Source: Actinophytocola sp963729115 (GTDB lineage: Bacteria > Actinomycetota > Actinomycetes > Mycobacteriales > Pseudonocardiaceae). From it: a stretch of DNA of 64,000 nt. Each line of letters begins with the position of its first letter. Position 1 is the stretch's first letter. The translations under genes and the position numbers were made by a program. The stretch spans positions 372,001-436,000 of the forward strand of contig CAVSMR010000011.1 of the NCBI GenBank assembly GCA_963729115.1, in the 5' to 3' direction. Below are positions 8,266 through 17,564 of this stretch, piece by piece. The notes under the pieces were generated by a model. It did no database searches and had not been told where the DNA came from. It saw only the letters and a program-made list of their open reading frames with translations.

Positions 8266-9099
8266 ATGACGCAACGCGCACTCGTCCTCGGTGGCGGCGG
8301 GATCACCGGGATCGCCTGGGAGTGGGGCATGCTGGCCGGGCTCGCGGCCGCCGGCGTGGACCTCACCGACGCCGACCTCGTCGTCGGCACGTCCGCGGGG
8401 TCGATCGTCGGCACGCTGGTCGCCGCCGGTCTCGACGTCGAGGAGCGCTACCAGGGCCAGCTGCTCCCGCCGGACGGCGAGATCGGCGCCGTGCTCGGCA
8501 ACGGGCTGATCCTGCGTCTCGGGCTCGCCATGGTCGGCGGCCCGCGCGCCCCGCGCAAGGTCCGCGCCCGGATCGGCAAGATCGCCCTGAGCGCGGACAC
8601 GGTCCCCGAGGCCGAGCGGGTCGGCGTGATCGAGTCCCGGCTGCCGGTGCGCGAGTGGCCCGACCGCGCGCTGCGGATCACCGCGGTGGACGTGGCGACG
8701 GGCGAGTTCCGCGTCTTCGACCGCGACTCCGGGGTGCCGCTCGTGCGGGCGGTCGCGGCCAGCTGCGCGGTTCCGGGCGTGTGGCCGCCGGTCACGATCG
8801 ACGGCCGGCGCTACATGGACGGCGGCGTCCGCTCGGGCGCGAACGCCGACCTCGCCGCCGGGTACGAGCGGGTCGTGGTGCTCGCGCCGCTGCCCCGCGG
8901 CGTGGGCGTGGGCACGGCCGGACAGGTCAAGGCGCTGGCGGCGCACGGGTCGCGCACCGAGCTCGTGAGCCCGGACGCCGACGCCTTGAAGGCGATCGGG
9001 CGCAACGTGCTCGACCCGGCCAAACGAGCCGACGCCGCACGCGCCGGTCTCGCCCAGTCCGCGTCGGTCGTCGACCGGCTGCGGTCGGTGTGGGCATAG
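8266..9099 (+). CDS. Patatin-like phospholipase
   Basis: 277 residues. The patatin catalytic set is complete: oxyanion-hole glycines GGGGITG near the N-terminus, nucleophile serine in GTSAGS, and the catalytic aspartate in YMDGGVRSG. No signal peptide is seen, so it probably works in the cytoplasm as an acyl hydrolase. The ATG at 8266 lies 6 bases after CATGAT, a possible leaderless arrangement; an in-frame GTG at 8260 adds only two residues. Confidence 0.9.
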   Translation: MTQRALVLGGGGITGIAWEWGMLAGLAAAGVDLTDADLVVGTSAGSIVGTLVAAGLDVEERYQGQLLPPDGEIGAVLGNGLILRLGLAMVGGPRAPRKVRARIGKIALSADTVPEAERVGVIESRLPVREWPDRALRITAVDVATGEFRVFDRDSGVPLVRAVAASCAVPGVWPPVTIDGRRYMDGGVRSGANADLAAGYERVVVLAPLPRGVGVGTAGQVKALAAHGSRTELVSPDADALKAIGRNVLDPAKRADAARAGLAQSASVVDRLRSVWA

Positions 9100-9133
9100 G
9101 TCGATGACGCATACCGGGGACTACGGTGACCGC

Positions 9134-9982
9134 ATGAATTCTCCGACGCAGTCGCCGAGCCAGGTGCCGGTCGGCGTGGACCCCAACCGCCCGAGCATCG
9201 CGCGCGTGTACGGCGGGTTCCTCGGTGGGAAGGACATGTACGAGGTCGACCGGCAGGTGATGAGCAAGATCAACGCCGTGGTGCCCGAGGCCGTCGACAT
9301 CGCCCGGGGGAACCGGCGCTTCCTCAACCGCGCGTGCCGCTTCCTCGCGATCCAGACCGGGATCGACCAGTACCTCGACTGCGGGTCGGGCCTGCCGACC
9401 GCGGAGAACACGCACGAGATCGTGCAGCGCACCAACGACGAGGCCCGCGTCGTCTACGTCGACAACGACCCGGTGGTCCTCGCGCACGGCCGGGCGCTGC
9501 TGGAGAGCAACGACAACGTGCACATGGTGTCCGCGGACATCTTCACGCCGTCGCAGGTGCTCGAGAACGAGACCGTGCGGCGGTACATCGACTTCTCGCG
9601 ACCGGTCGTGCTGCTGCAGGTCGGCACGCTGCACCACCTCGAGGGCGACCGCGGGCCGGCGTTGATGCGGCAGTACGTCGACGCGCTCGCGCCGGGCAGC
9701 TACGTGGTCTTCTCGCACTTCTTCGACCCGCAGGTGCCCGAGCTGACCGAGGTCGCCCGGCGGATCGAGCAGGTGCTCGTGAACGGCCCCATGGGCGCCG
9801 GCCGGTTCCGCACCCACGACGAGATCATGGCGATGCTCGGCGGGCTGGAGCTGATCAAGCCGAACGCGCTGGCCGAGCCGGGTCCGGCGCCGTGCGACGA
9901 GTGGTGGCCGGACGGCCCGCTGCTGCAACCGCTGAGCAAGGCGGCACGCTGCATCGTCGGGGCGGTGGGCCGCAAGCCCTGA
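9134..9982 (+). CDS. SAM-dependent methyltransferase, DUF574 family
   Basis: 282 residues from this start. Family motifs are clear: RPSIARVYGGFLGGKD, then the SAM-binding region QYLDCGSGLPT, VVYVDNDPVVLAHG, and a late WWPDG. DUF574 proteins are abundant in actinomycetes and their substrates are unknown. The ATG at 9134 lies 6 bases after TACGGT (9122-9127), a good leaderless promoter; an in-frame ATG at 9104 is possible but weaker. Confidence 0.88.
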   Translation: MNSPTQSPSQVPVGVDPNRPSIARVYGGFLGGKDMYEVDRQVMSKINAVVPEAVDIARGNRRFLNRACRFLAIQTGIDQYLDCGSGLPTAENTHEIVQRTNDEARVVYVDNDPVVLAHGRALLESNDNVHMVSADIFTPSQVLENETVRRYIDFSRPVVLLQVGTLHHLEGDRGPALMRQYVDALAPGSYVVFSHFFDPQVPELTEVARRIEQVLVNGPMGAGRFRTHDEIMAMLGGLELIKPNALAEPGPAPCDEWWPDGPLLQPLSKAARCIVGAVGRKP

Positions 9983-10028
9983 GCGTCCCGCAGCGGCGGG
10001 CACCGTCCGCGCGCTAGCGTGGTGCCCG

Positions 10029-11372
10029 ATGGAACCGGGTGACCTGCTCGCCGAACGCTACCGCCTCCTCTCGCTGGTCGGCCGTGGCGCGATGGGGATC
10101 GTGTGGCGGGCCCGCGACGAGCGCCTCGATCGCGTGGTGGCGGTCAAGGAACTGCTCCTCGACCCCTCCGTCGACGACGAGCGCGCCGTGGAGGCGACCG
10201 CCCGGGCCATGCGTGAGGGCCGCATCGCCGGGCGGCTGCGGCATCCGAACGCGATCGCGGTGCACGACGTCGTCGAGCACGCCGGACGGCCGTGCCTGGT
10301 CATGGAGTACCTGCGGTCGGAGAGCCTCGGCGCGCTGATCACCAGCCGCGGGCACCTGCCGCCGAACGAGGTGGCGGCGATCGGCGTGCAGGTCGCCGAC
10401 GCGCTCGCCGAGGCACACGCGGCCGGCATCGTCCACCGCGACGTCAAGCCGGACAACGTGCTCATCACCGCCGAGGGCACCGCGAAGATCACCGACTTCG
10501 GCGTCTCCCGCGCCGCCGGCGACTCGACGGTGACCGCGACCGGCTTCATGGCCGGGACCCCCGCGTTCCTGGCCCCGGAGGTCGCGCTCGGCGACGAGGC
10601 GGACGCCCGCTCGGACGTGTTCTCCCTCGGCGCCACGCTCTACGCCGCGCTCGAGGGCGACCCGCCCTTCGGCGTGGACGAGAACGCGATCGCGATGCTG
10701 CACAAGGTGGCCGCGGGCGAGGTCCGCCCGCCCCGCCACGCCGGCCCGCTCGCCGGGCTCGTGATGTGGTTGCTGCGCCGCGATCCCGCCGAGCGCCCGT
10801 CGATGCGCGGGGCGCACGACGCGCTGACCGCCGCCGTGGCGGGCCGGCCGCTGCCCGAGTACCGGCCGCCGCAGCAGACGCTGGTGCTCCCGCCGGCGCG
10901 GGGGGTGCCGCGGCGGACCGTCGTGGCCGGCGCGGCCGCGGCCGGCCTCGTGGCGGCGGGGATCGCGCTGGGCCTCTACATCGGGGACGAGCCGTCGACG
11001 GGCGCGACGGGCGAGCCGGGCTCGACCGGCACGACGGTCACGACGAGCACCACCGTGGCGCCGTCCCGGGGCTGCGCGGCGAGCTACCGGGTCACCGGCT
11101 CCTGGCCGGACGGCTACGGGGCGGAGGTGACCGTCCGCAACGACGGTGACGAACCGGTCACCGGCTGGACCGTCCGCTGGACCCTGCCGGAGGGCCACGG
11201 GATCCGGGAGCTCTGGAACGGCGTGCAGAACCAGGACGGCAGCCAGGTGACGGTGCGCAACGCCGAGTGGAACGGCACGGTCGAGCCCGGCAAGGCCACG
11301 ACGTTCGGCATGAACGTGAACGCCACCGACGACGAGCGGACCGAGCCCGACGTGAGCTGCGAGAGCCGTTAG
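10029..11372 (+). CDS. Ser/Thr protein kinase with extracellular CBM2-like domain
   Basis: 447 residues. The kinase domain (about 10-265) is intact: GRGAMGIVW loop, VAVKE lysine, HRDVKPDN catalytic loop, DFG, and APE. One membrane helix (about 300-320) is followed by a Thr/Gly-rich linker. The outer part (about 350-447) starts with a cysteine and ends near another, and reads like a CBM2 cellulose-binding module (SYRVTGSWPDGYGAEVTV, PVTGWTVRWTLPEG). Most such kinases carry PASTA or unknown sensors, so a carbohydrate-binding ectodomain suggests sensing of polysaccharide or wall glycan. TAGCGT at 10015-10020 gives a leaderless start. The stop overlaps that of the convergent PBP gene by four bases. 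Confidence 0.92.
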   Translation: MEPGDLLAERYRLLSLVGRGAMGIVWRARDERLDRVVAVKELLLDPSVDDERAVEATARAMREGRIAGRLRHPNAIAVHDVVEHAGRPCLVMEYLRSESLGALITSRGHLPPNEVAAIGVQVADALAEAHAAGIVHRDVKPDNVLITAEGTAKITDFGVSRAAGDSTVTATGFMAGTPAFLAPEVALGDEADARSDVFSLGATLYAALEGDPPFGVDENAIAMLHKVAAGEVRPPRHAGPLAGLVMWLLRRDPAERPSMRGAHDALTAAVAGRPLPEYRPPQQTLVLPPARGVPRRTVVAGAAAAGLVAAGIALGLYIGDEPSTGATGEPGSTGTTVTTSTTVAPSRGCAASYRVTGSWPDGYGAEVTVRNDGDEPVTGWTVRWTLPEGHGIRELWNGVQNQDGSQVTVRNAEWNGTVEPGKATTFGMNVNATDDERTEPDVSCESR

Positions 11373-13447
11373 CGGTAGGCCGGGTCCGGGCCGGGCAGCG
11401 GCTGGTCCGGGCGGCCCGCGAGGATCCGGGACATCGCCTGGAAGTACGGGGGCGCGGCCGCCGTACCGCCGAACGCGCCGTTGCCGCAGTCGCCGATGTA
11501 CACCGGCGGGCCGGGGCACAGCTCGCCCGGGTCCGGGCCGTCCGCGAAGACCAGCGACGACACCGCGTAGCCGTCCACCCCGCCCACGAACGCCACCGAC
11601 TCGCTCTGCTGCGTGGTACCCGTCTTGCCGATGCCCGGCCGCGTCCAGCCCGCCGCGCGCGCCGACGCGGCGGTCGTGCCGCTGACCGTGTCCTGGCTCA
11701 GCCCGGCCATGAGCGTGTGCGCGAGGCCCGGCGGCACGGCCTGCTCGCAGGGCTGCGCCGGCAGGTTCACCGGATGCCCGAACCGGTCGGTGACCGAGCG
11801 GATCGGGTCGGGCGGGCACCACCGGCCGTCGCTCATCAGGGTCGCGGACACGTTCGCGAGCTCGAGCGGGCTGACCGGGCTGTCGCCGAGGGTGAACGAC
11901 GGCTTGTCCCGGAAGTACCGCGACTGCGGCTGGTTGCGCTGCGGATCCGCCGAGCGCGGCGCGGGCGCGGCGCCGGCGTCGTTGGTACGCAACGTGTTCC
12001 GCAGGCCGAGCCGGCGGGCCATGTCGAGCACGGCGGGCATGCCGACCCTCTCCTCCAGCCCGACGAACGCGGTGTTCGGCGAGGTGGCCAGCCCGTCGGC
12101 GAGCGTGATCGGGTCGGGGTAGTGGCCGTCGTTGTGCACCGGGTAGCAGGATCCGTTGCCGGGCGACGGGAAGCAGGCACCGGCGGGGTTGGGGAGCTCG
12201 GTGTGCAGGCCGGCCGCGCCGGAGGAGAGCGCCGCGGCGGTGGTGAAGATCTTGAACACCGAGCCCGCGCCGAAGGGGTCGCTGACGTCCGAGACGAGGT
12301 TGCGCGCCGTCTCGCCGCGGTCGAGGTCGGTGCCGAGGTTGCGGTTGGCCACCATGGCGAGCACCTCGTGCGAGGTGGCGCCGGGCGCGACGATCGCCAT
12401 CGTGTTCGCGACGCCGTCCTGGGTGGTGGGCACGTTCGCGTCGACGGCGTCCTTCGCCGCCGCGCTCGCCGCCGGGTCGAGCGTGGTGCGGATCGTGTAG
12501 CCGCCGGTGGCGAGGTCGTCGGCGGTCAGGCCCGCGGCACGCAGGTAGCTCAGCGCGTACCCGCACAGGAAACCGGCGTCCGGCGCCGCGCCCGCGCAGG
12601 TGCTCGCGGGCACCGACGGCCCGTCCGGCAGCAGGCCCAGGCCGGTCCGCTTCGCGGCCGCGGCGGCCGGCTCGTCGATGGCGTGGGTGGCGGCCATCGC
12701 GTCGAGGACGGTGTCGCGCCGCTCGATCGCGTCGCGCGGGCGCGCGTAGGGGTCGTAGCGGCTGGGGTTGTTGACCATGCCGGCGAGCAGCGCCGCCTGC
12801 GGGAGGGTCAGCCGCGCCGCGGTGGTGCCGAAGTACGCGTGCGCGGCGGCCTCGACGCCGTAGACGCGGCCGGTGAACTCCACGACGTCGAGGTAGCCGG
12901 CGAGGATGTCGTCCTTGCTCATCGACCTGTCGAGCTGGATCGCCGAGCGGGCCTCGCGCAGCTTGCGGTCGATGGTGTCCGCGCGGTCGGCCTCCTGCGC
13001 GGCCGGCTCGTTCCGGTCGACGACGTTGATCAGGTAGTTCTTGACGAACTGCTGGGTGATCGTCGAGCCGCCCTGGGTCGGGCCGCCGGAGACGTCGTGG
13101 AGCAGGGCGCGCAGCACGGCGGCCGGGTCGATGCCGTGCTCGGTGTAGAAGTGGCGGTCCTCGACGGACACGATGGCCGCCTTCATGACCGGGGCGATGC
13201 CCGCGGCCGGCACCGGTAGCCGGTACTGGTCGAACACGGTCGCGATCGGCCGGCCGTTCCGGTCGGTCACGGTGGTGACGATCGGGACGTCACCGGCGAC
13301 CGAAGCCGGCGTGATCCGGGCCGCGGAGGCGGCCACCGTCGCCGCGCCGGCCCCCGCGGTCAGCACCACCGGCGAGAGCAGGCCGGCGAGCAGCAGCCCG
13401 CCGAGCAAGCACGCGCCGGCCAGCCGAACCACGTTGCGCCCCACCAT
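11369..13447 (-). CDS. Class A penicillin-binding protein (glycosyltransferase plus transpeptidase)
   Basis: 692 residues. After an N-terminal membrane anchor the GT51 domain shows EDRHFYTEHGID and QGGSTITQQFVKN. The transpeptidase domain carries the serine active site SVFK, the SPN motif and the KTG motif (GKTGTTQ). It polymerises and cross-links peptidoglycan outside the membrane. The cytoplasmic N-terminus is very short compared with PonA-type proteins. The CBM2 kinase gene converges on it with overlapping stops; kinases of this kind often control wall enzymes, but convergent layout is not evidence of that here. Confidence 0.94.
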   Translation of the reverse strand: MVGRNVVRLAGACLLGGLLLAGLLSPVVLTAGAGAATVAASAARITPASVAGDVPIVTTVTDRNGRPIATVFDQYRLPVPAAGIAPVMKAAIVSVEDRHFYTEHGIDPAAVLRALLHDVSGGPTQGGSTITQQFVKNYLINVVDRNEPAAQEADRADTIDRKLREARSAIQLDRSMSKDDILAGYLDVVEFTGRVYGVEAAAHAYFGTTAARLTLPQAALLAGMVNNPSRYDPYARPRDAIERRDTVLDAMAATHAIDEPAAAAAKRTGLGLLPDGPSVPASTCAGAAPDAGFLCGYALSYLRAAGLTADDLATGGYTIRTTLDPAASAAAKDAVDANVPTTQDGVANTMAIVAPGATSHEVLAMVANRNLGTDLDRGETARNLVSDVSDPFGAGSVFKIFTTAAALSSGAAGLHTELPNPAGACFPSPGNGSCYPVHNDGHYPDPITLADGLATSPNTAFVGLEERVGMPAVLDMARRLGLRNTLRTNDAGAAPAPRSADPQRNQPQSRYFRDKPSFTLGDSPVSPLELANVSATLMSDGRWCPPDPIRSVTDRFGHPVNLPAQPCEQAVPPGLAHTLMAGLSQDTVSGTTAASARAAGWTRPGIGKTGTTQQSESVAFVGGVDGYAVSSLVFADGPDPGELCPGPPVYIGDCGNGAFGGTAAAPPYFQAMSRILAGRPDQPLPGPDPAYR

Positions 13448-13517
13448 GTCGCCCCTCCCGCCGCCACGATCCGCCCGGAACCTGAGCGCGGCATGAGAGG
13501 AACCTGAGGGAATCCAC

Positions 13518-14228
13518 TCAGTGGAGCAGGTCGCGCAGCACGGCCTCGGTCTTCGTGACGGCGGCGTCGTCGAGCTTCAGGCCGTGGCGCTCGATCTCGG
13601 CGGCCAGCGACGCCCGCCGCGCCCGGGCCTCCTCGTCGGTCACGCACCGCAGCGACAGCTCCAGGAACGAGCGGCCCTCGCCCCAGGTCCACTGCTCGGC
13701 GCGGAGCTCCTCGACCGGCCCAGCGGTGCGGTCCTTCCACCGGCGGGCGGCGACCGGGCCGGGCGTGCGCAGGCCCCGCATCGGCTGTTCGAGCTTGGGT
13801 CCGCACTTGCGCAGGAAGTCCTGCTGCTCGTGGGTGAGTGCCTGCTTGCGCGGGCCGTGGAGCAGGTCGTGGACGCCGGAGTCGTACTCGGCCTTCACGC
13901 TCGCGGACAGCACGCTCTCCCCTGCCCAGTCGTGCTCGACGGTGTACTCGGCCCGGTGCTCGGTACCCGGCCGCCACCGGCCGGTCAGCCGCTCCTCCCG
14001 CGCCGGACGCAGCTTCACCGTGACGTCACCGGAGTCGTCGGCGGCGCGGCGCACGCGCACGATGACGTGCCGGTGGAACAACCACGGGTCGGCCCAGTCG
14101 TCGAGCCGCTCGAAGAAGTGGATCGCCAGCTCGTCCGAGTCCTCGTCGGCCAGGCCGAACGCGGCCCGCCCGGCGGCCACCTGATCGGCGGGCAGGGTGA
14201 ACTTGACCTCTGTGCCGAACCTCGACAT
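13518..14228 (-). CDS. CYTH-like protein of unknown role
   Basis: 236 residues. The N-terminus EVKFTLP and later strands VIVRVRR and VTVKLRP match the alternating charged strands of the CYTH/triphosphate-tunnel fold, whose members act on triphosphates. The C-terminal half is helical and not recognised. ATG at 14228 is preferred over GTG at 14237 because AAGG lies about 10 bases before it. It sits 70 bases upstream of the PBP gene on the same strand. The fold call rests on short motifs and is tentative. Confidence 0.6.
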   Translation of the reverse strand: MSRFGTEVKFTLPADQVAAGRAAFGLADEDSDELAIHFFERLDDWADPWLFHRHVIVRVRRAADDSGDVTVKLRPAREERLTGRWRPGTEHRAEYTVEHDWAGESVLSASVKAEYDSGVHDLLHGPRKQALTHEQQDFLRKCGPKLEQPMRGLRTPGPVAARRWKDRTAGPVEELRAEQWTWGEGRSFLELSLRCVTDEEARARRASLAAEIERHGLKLDDAAVTKTEAVLRDLLH

Positions 14229-14338
14229 GTCGACCACCGCCTTCGCACTCCAGTCTCGGGCCCGGCGACCGCGGCGTTACGGGATCTCACCTGCCGCGCG
14301 TGAGCCGGTACCGGCCGGTATCCGGGGAGAATCGGGGG

Positions 14339-14797
14339 GTGACTGAACAATCTGGGCCCAGGCCCCAGGCCGCCGACGCGCTCCTCGCGGTCGCGGTCCT
14401 CGGCGTCCGCACCGGACTCCGCGCGGGTGCCGCGGTAGCACGTACCGCGCGCCCGGTCACCGACCTCGTGCTGCGGCCGGAGAACTGGCCGAGCAAGCGG
14501 CTGCGGCTGCTCGCCGAGACCGGCTTCCAGCAGCGGCAGGCCGCCGTCGAGGAAGCGCTGCGGCTCTACCGGACGATGGTGCCCGCCGCGGTGACCGACG
14601 TGGTCGTCCGCCTCGACCTGGCCGGGGTCGCACGCGGCGTGCTCGAGGAGATCGACCTGCCGGAGATCATCCGGACGTCCACCGGCTCGGTGGCCTCGGA
14701 GTCCGTGCGGGACGTGCGGATCCAGGCGATCGAGGCCGACGAGGCGATATCCCGCCGGCTGGGCCGCAGGCGCCGGCCCCGGCGGCCGGTGGCGTGA
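14339..14797 (+). CDS. Conserved hypothetical protein next to RDD gene
   Basis: 152 residues from a GTG start with GGGGAG about 10 bases upstream. It has a mildly hydrophobic N-terminal part (ALLAVAVLGVRTGLRAGAAVA), a middle with VVVRLDLAGVARGVLEEIDLPEIIR, and an arginine-rich tail. No enzyme motif is recognised. The stop overlaps the start of the RDD gene (GTGA), so the two are translationally coupled and likely work at the same membrane site. Confidence 0.75.
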   Translation: MTEQSGPRPQAADALLAVAVLGVRTGLRAGAAVARTARPVTDLVLRPENWPSKRLRLLAETGFQQRQAAVEEALRLYRTMVPAAVTDVVVRLDLAGVARGVLEEIDLPEIIRTSTGSVASESVRDVRIQAIEADEAISRRLGRRRRPRRPVA

Positions 14798-15300
14798 CCG
14801 GCGAGGCGGCCTGGCTGTCGTCGATCCCCGAGGACGCCCGGGCGTACCAGGGCCGCCGCGCGGGCGTCGTCAGCCGGGTGCTCGCCGCGATCATCGACGC
14901 GGTCGTGCTGTTCGTGCTGCTCGGCGCCGGTTACCTGGGGCTGGCCGGGCTCGTGTTCTTCGTCGACCCGGTGTCGTTCAGCTTTCCCGCTCCCCCGCGG
15001 GCGGTGCTGCTGATCGCCGCCGGGCTGGTGCTGGCCGGCTACCTCACGGAGAGCTGGACCTCGATCGGCCGCACGTACGGTGACCGGGTGCTCGGCCTGC
15101 GGGTGGTCGACAACAACGGGCGGCGGCTGCGGCACGGCCGCGCCATGCTGCGGGCGCTGTTCTGCGTGGTGTTCCCGATCGGGCTGCTGTGGATCGCGTT
15201 CAGCGCGGACCGCCGGTCGCTGCAGGACCTGGTACTGCGCACGGCGGTGATCTACGACTGGAGCCCGCATCACCACGTGGCCCGGCCCCAGTCCCCCTAG
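14794..15300 (+). CDS. RDD-family membrane protein
   Basis: 168 residues. The RDD signature is visible: GVVSRVLAAIIDAVVL with R and D in the first membrane helix, then a second helix near 70-90 and YGDRVLGLRVV. Another hydrophobic helix follows (ALFCVVFPIGLLWIAF). RDD proteins are small integral membrane proteins, some of which are ion transporters. The GTG start overlaps the preceding stop by four bases. The role here is unknown. Confidence 0.87.
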   Translation: MTGEAAWLSSIPEDARAYQGRRAGVVSRVLAAIIDAVVLFVLLGAGYLGLAGLVFFVDPVSFSFPAPPRAVLLIAAGLVLAGYLTESWTSIGRTYGDRVLGLRVVDNNGRRLRHGRAMLRALFCVVFPIGLLWIAFSADRRSLQDLVLRTAVIYDWSPHHHVARPQSP

Positions 15301-15308
15301 CAAGAAGA

Positions 15309-15353
15309 ATCCCGCGGTGCTGCCAGGTCGGGGGTCCGCCAGCACCGCGGGAT
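15309..15353 (+). terminator. Hairpin terminator after the RDD gene
   Basis: A perfect 14-bp stem (15309-15322 with 15340-15353) with a 17-base loop begins 9 bases after the RDD stop codon. Confidence 0.8.
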
Positions 15354-15442
15354 CAACCGGGTCATCGGACGCCGGCGCCGCCGCGTTACACGCGGCCGGA
15401 AATGCGGTGCCGCGAGCGGCGCGCGTCCGTACGCTGTGCCGC

Positions 15443-16429
15443 GTGCCGATGGAGAAGGTGCTGGTGACCGGCAGTGCCGGGCACCTCGGTGAGGCCCTGG
15501 TCCGGACGCTGCGTGAGCAGGGTCACGACGTCGTCGGGCTGGACGTGCTCGACTCCCCGACCACCACGGTGACCGGTTCGGTCGCCGACCGGGACGTGGT
15601 GCGCGGGTGCCTGGCCGGCGTGCGAGCCGTGCTGCACCCGGCCACGCTGCACAAGCCGCACGTCGGCTCGCACGGCCGGCAGGCGTTCGTCGACACGAAC
15701 GTGACCGGCACGCTGACGCTGCTCGAGGAGGCCGTCGCGGCCGGCGTCGAGAGCTTCGTGTTCACCAGCACCACGAGCACGTTCGGCCGCGCGCTCACCC
15801 CGGACCGCGGCGAGCCGGCCGCGTGGATCACCGAGGACGTCGTGCCGATCCCGCGCAACGTCTACGGCGTCACGAAGACGGCCGCGGAGAACCTGGCCGA
15901 GCTGGTGCACCGCGACCACGGCCTGCCGGTGCTGATCCTGCGCACGTCGCGGTTCTTCCCGGAGGCCGACGACCGCGCCGAGGTACGCACCGCCTACGCC
16001 GACGCGAACGTCAAGGCGACCGAGTACCTGTACCGCCGGGTCGACATCGCGGACGTGGTCGACGCGCACCTGCTCGCCATGGCCCGCGCGCCCGCGGTCG
16101 GCTTCGGCCGGTTCATCGTCAGCGCCACGACCCCGTTCACCGAGGCGGACCTGCCCTCGCTGCACCGGGACGCGCCGAGCGTGGTGGCCCGCCTGTTCCC
16201 GGACCAGCCGGCCGAGTACGCCCGCCGCGGCTGGCGGATGTTCGGCGAGATCGACCGGGTCTACGTCAACGCCCGGGCCCGCGAGGTGCTCGGCTGGCGG
16301 CCGCGCTACGACTTCCGCCACGTGCTGGACGCGCTGAAGGCCGGCGAAGACCCCCGCAGCCCGCTGGCCCGGGCGATCGGCGCGAAGGGCTACCACGAGG
16401 TGTCGACGGGCCCGTACACCGTGCGCTGA
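15443..16429 (+). CDS. NAD(P)-dependent epimerase/dehydratase (extended SDR)
   Basis: 328 residues. The Rossmann motif is VTGSAGHLGE, with the catalytic YGVTK (Tyr/Lys) near residue 137 and serine/threonines in FTSTTSTFG. This is the extended short-chain dehydrogenase plan of sugar-nucleotide epimerases and related reductases. The GTG at 15443 lies 7 bases after TACGCT (15430-15435), so translation is probably leaderless; the ATG at 15449 is two codons downstream. Substrate unknown; no sugar-pathway genes are adjacent. Confidence 0.88.
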   Translation: MPMEKVLVTGSAGHLGEALVRTLREQGHDVVGLDVLDSPTTTVTGSVADRDVVRGCLAGVRAVLHPATLHKPHVGSHGRQAFVDTNVTGTLTLLEEAVAAGVESFVFTSTTSTFGRALTPDRGEPAAWITEDVVPIPRNVYGVTKTAAENLAELVHRDHGLPVLILRTSRFFPEADDRAEVRTAYADANVKATEYLYRRVDIADVVDAHLLAMARAPAVGFGRFIVSATTPFTEADLPSLHRDAPSVVARLFPDQPAEYARRGWRMFGEIDRVYVNARAREVLGWRPRYDFRHVLDALKAGEDPRSPLARAIGAKGYHEVSTGPYTVR

Positions 16430-16454
16430 CCCCGGCGTACGGGCCCGGTCGGCG

Positions 16455-17564
16455 TCACCGGAGGGCGCGCGCGGCGACCTCCTCGGCGTCGGCGAGGTCC
16501 GGCAGCAGGGCGGCGAGGTCCGCGGCCGTGGCGCCGGGTTCGACGGCCAGGTCGACGAGCTTCGCCCAGCGGCGGCCGAGATCGGCGTAGGTGGCCGCCG
16601 AGGCGGCCAGCTTCGCGTCACCGAGGAGCGTGGCGGCCTCACCCAGGAACGCCGCGAACTGCGCGCGCGAGGCCGTCTCGCCCAGCCCCCGGCGCACCGA
16701 CAGCAGGGCCAGGCGGAGCGACTCGTCGTCCGGGCACAGCTTCGGCCAGCCCTTCGCGTCCTTCTCGTCGGTCAGCATCCGCGCCCACTTGCGGATGCCG
16801 GGGATCCCGAAGTTGGTGTCGAAGCTGGTCATGCTCGGCTCGAGCAGGCAGTCCGCGGTGCGGGCGAGGGCGGCCCGGGTCGCGGCGGCGACATCCAGCG
16901 GGTCGGCCGGCGGGTCGGCCGGTGCGCCGAGCAGGAACAGGCCGCCGTACTTCTTCTGCTGCGCCCAGCGAGCCTCGATCACCTCCGCCCAGGACATCGT
17001 GCGCTTCCCGCCGGCCAGGCCGGTCACCTCGAGGTCCGCACCGTGCTCGGAGACCGTGACGGGGGTGGGCAGGTACGGCAGGTACGGGTCGTCGCCGGGG
17101 TGGCCGGGCAGCTTCACGAGGTCCAGGGTGAGCACGACCTCCGGAGCGGCGGCGAGGGCGGCCCGCAGCCGCTTCCGCGCCGTCTCGGGGCTGGGCAGCT
17201 GCTGGACCCGCACCGGCACGCCGAGCGCCGCGCAGGCGTGCTCGATGAAGCCCGCCTTCTCGAAGTACAGCGTGTTGCGCCGGCCGTCGAGCGCGATCGA
17301 GGTCCAGCCCTCGTAGACGAAGACCATGTACTGGAAGCCGATTCCGCCGCCCAGGCCGAACACGAGCTGCTCGGTCAGGGGCCGCCCGTCGACCGGGTTC
17401 ACCACACCTGCCGCCGCGAGGGCCCGGGTGAGCGCCCCGGCGTGGGGATCGGTGGCGGTGCGGGGTGGCTGCGTCACGAAATGCGCGCGGGCGGCGGTGT
17501 AGGACTCGCCGGTCTTGGCGGCCCGGTCGCGGACGAGCTTCTTGAAGTTCTTCTGCCGTGGCAT
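16455..17564 (-). CDS. BtrH N-terminal-domain / DUF4872-like protein
   Basis: 369 residues. After a basic N-terminus (PRQKNFKKLVRDRA) the pattern LTEQLVFGLGGGIGFQYM matches the BtrH_N domain, a cysteine-protease-like acyltransferase fold first seen in butirosin biosynthesis. The usual cysteine before the glycine run is not obvious, so catalysis is uncertain. The rest (GKRTMSWAEVIEARW, helical C-terminus) fits the DUF4872 partner domain. GAAGGA precedes the ATG by 6 bases. No antibiotic cluster surrounds it. Confidence 0.65.
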   Translation of the reverse strand: MPRQKNFKKLVRDRAAKTGESYTAARAHFVTQPPRTATDPHAGALTRALAAAGVVNPVDGRPLTEQLVFGLGGGIGFQYMVFVYEGWTSIALDGRRNTLYFEKAGFIEHACAALGVPVRVQQLPSPETARKRLRAALAAAPEVVLTLDLVKLPGHPGDDPYLPYLPTPVTVSEHGADLEVTGLAGGKRTMSWAEVIEARWAQQKKYGGLFLLGAPADPPADPLDVAAATRAALARTADCLLEPSMTSFDTNFGIPGIRKWARMLTDEKDAKGWPKLCPDDESLRLALLSVRRGLGETASRAQFAAFLGEAATLLGDAKLAASAATYADLGRRWAKLVDLAVEPGATAADLAALLPDLADAEEVAARALR

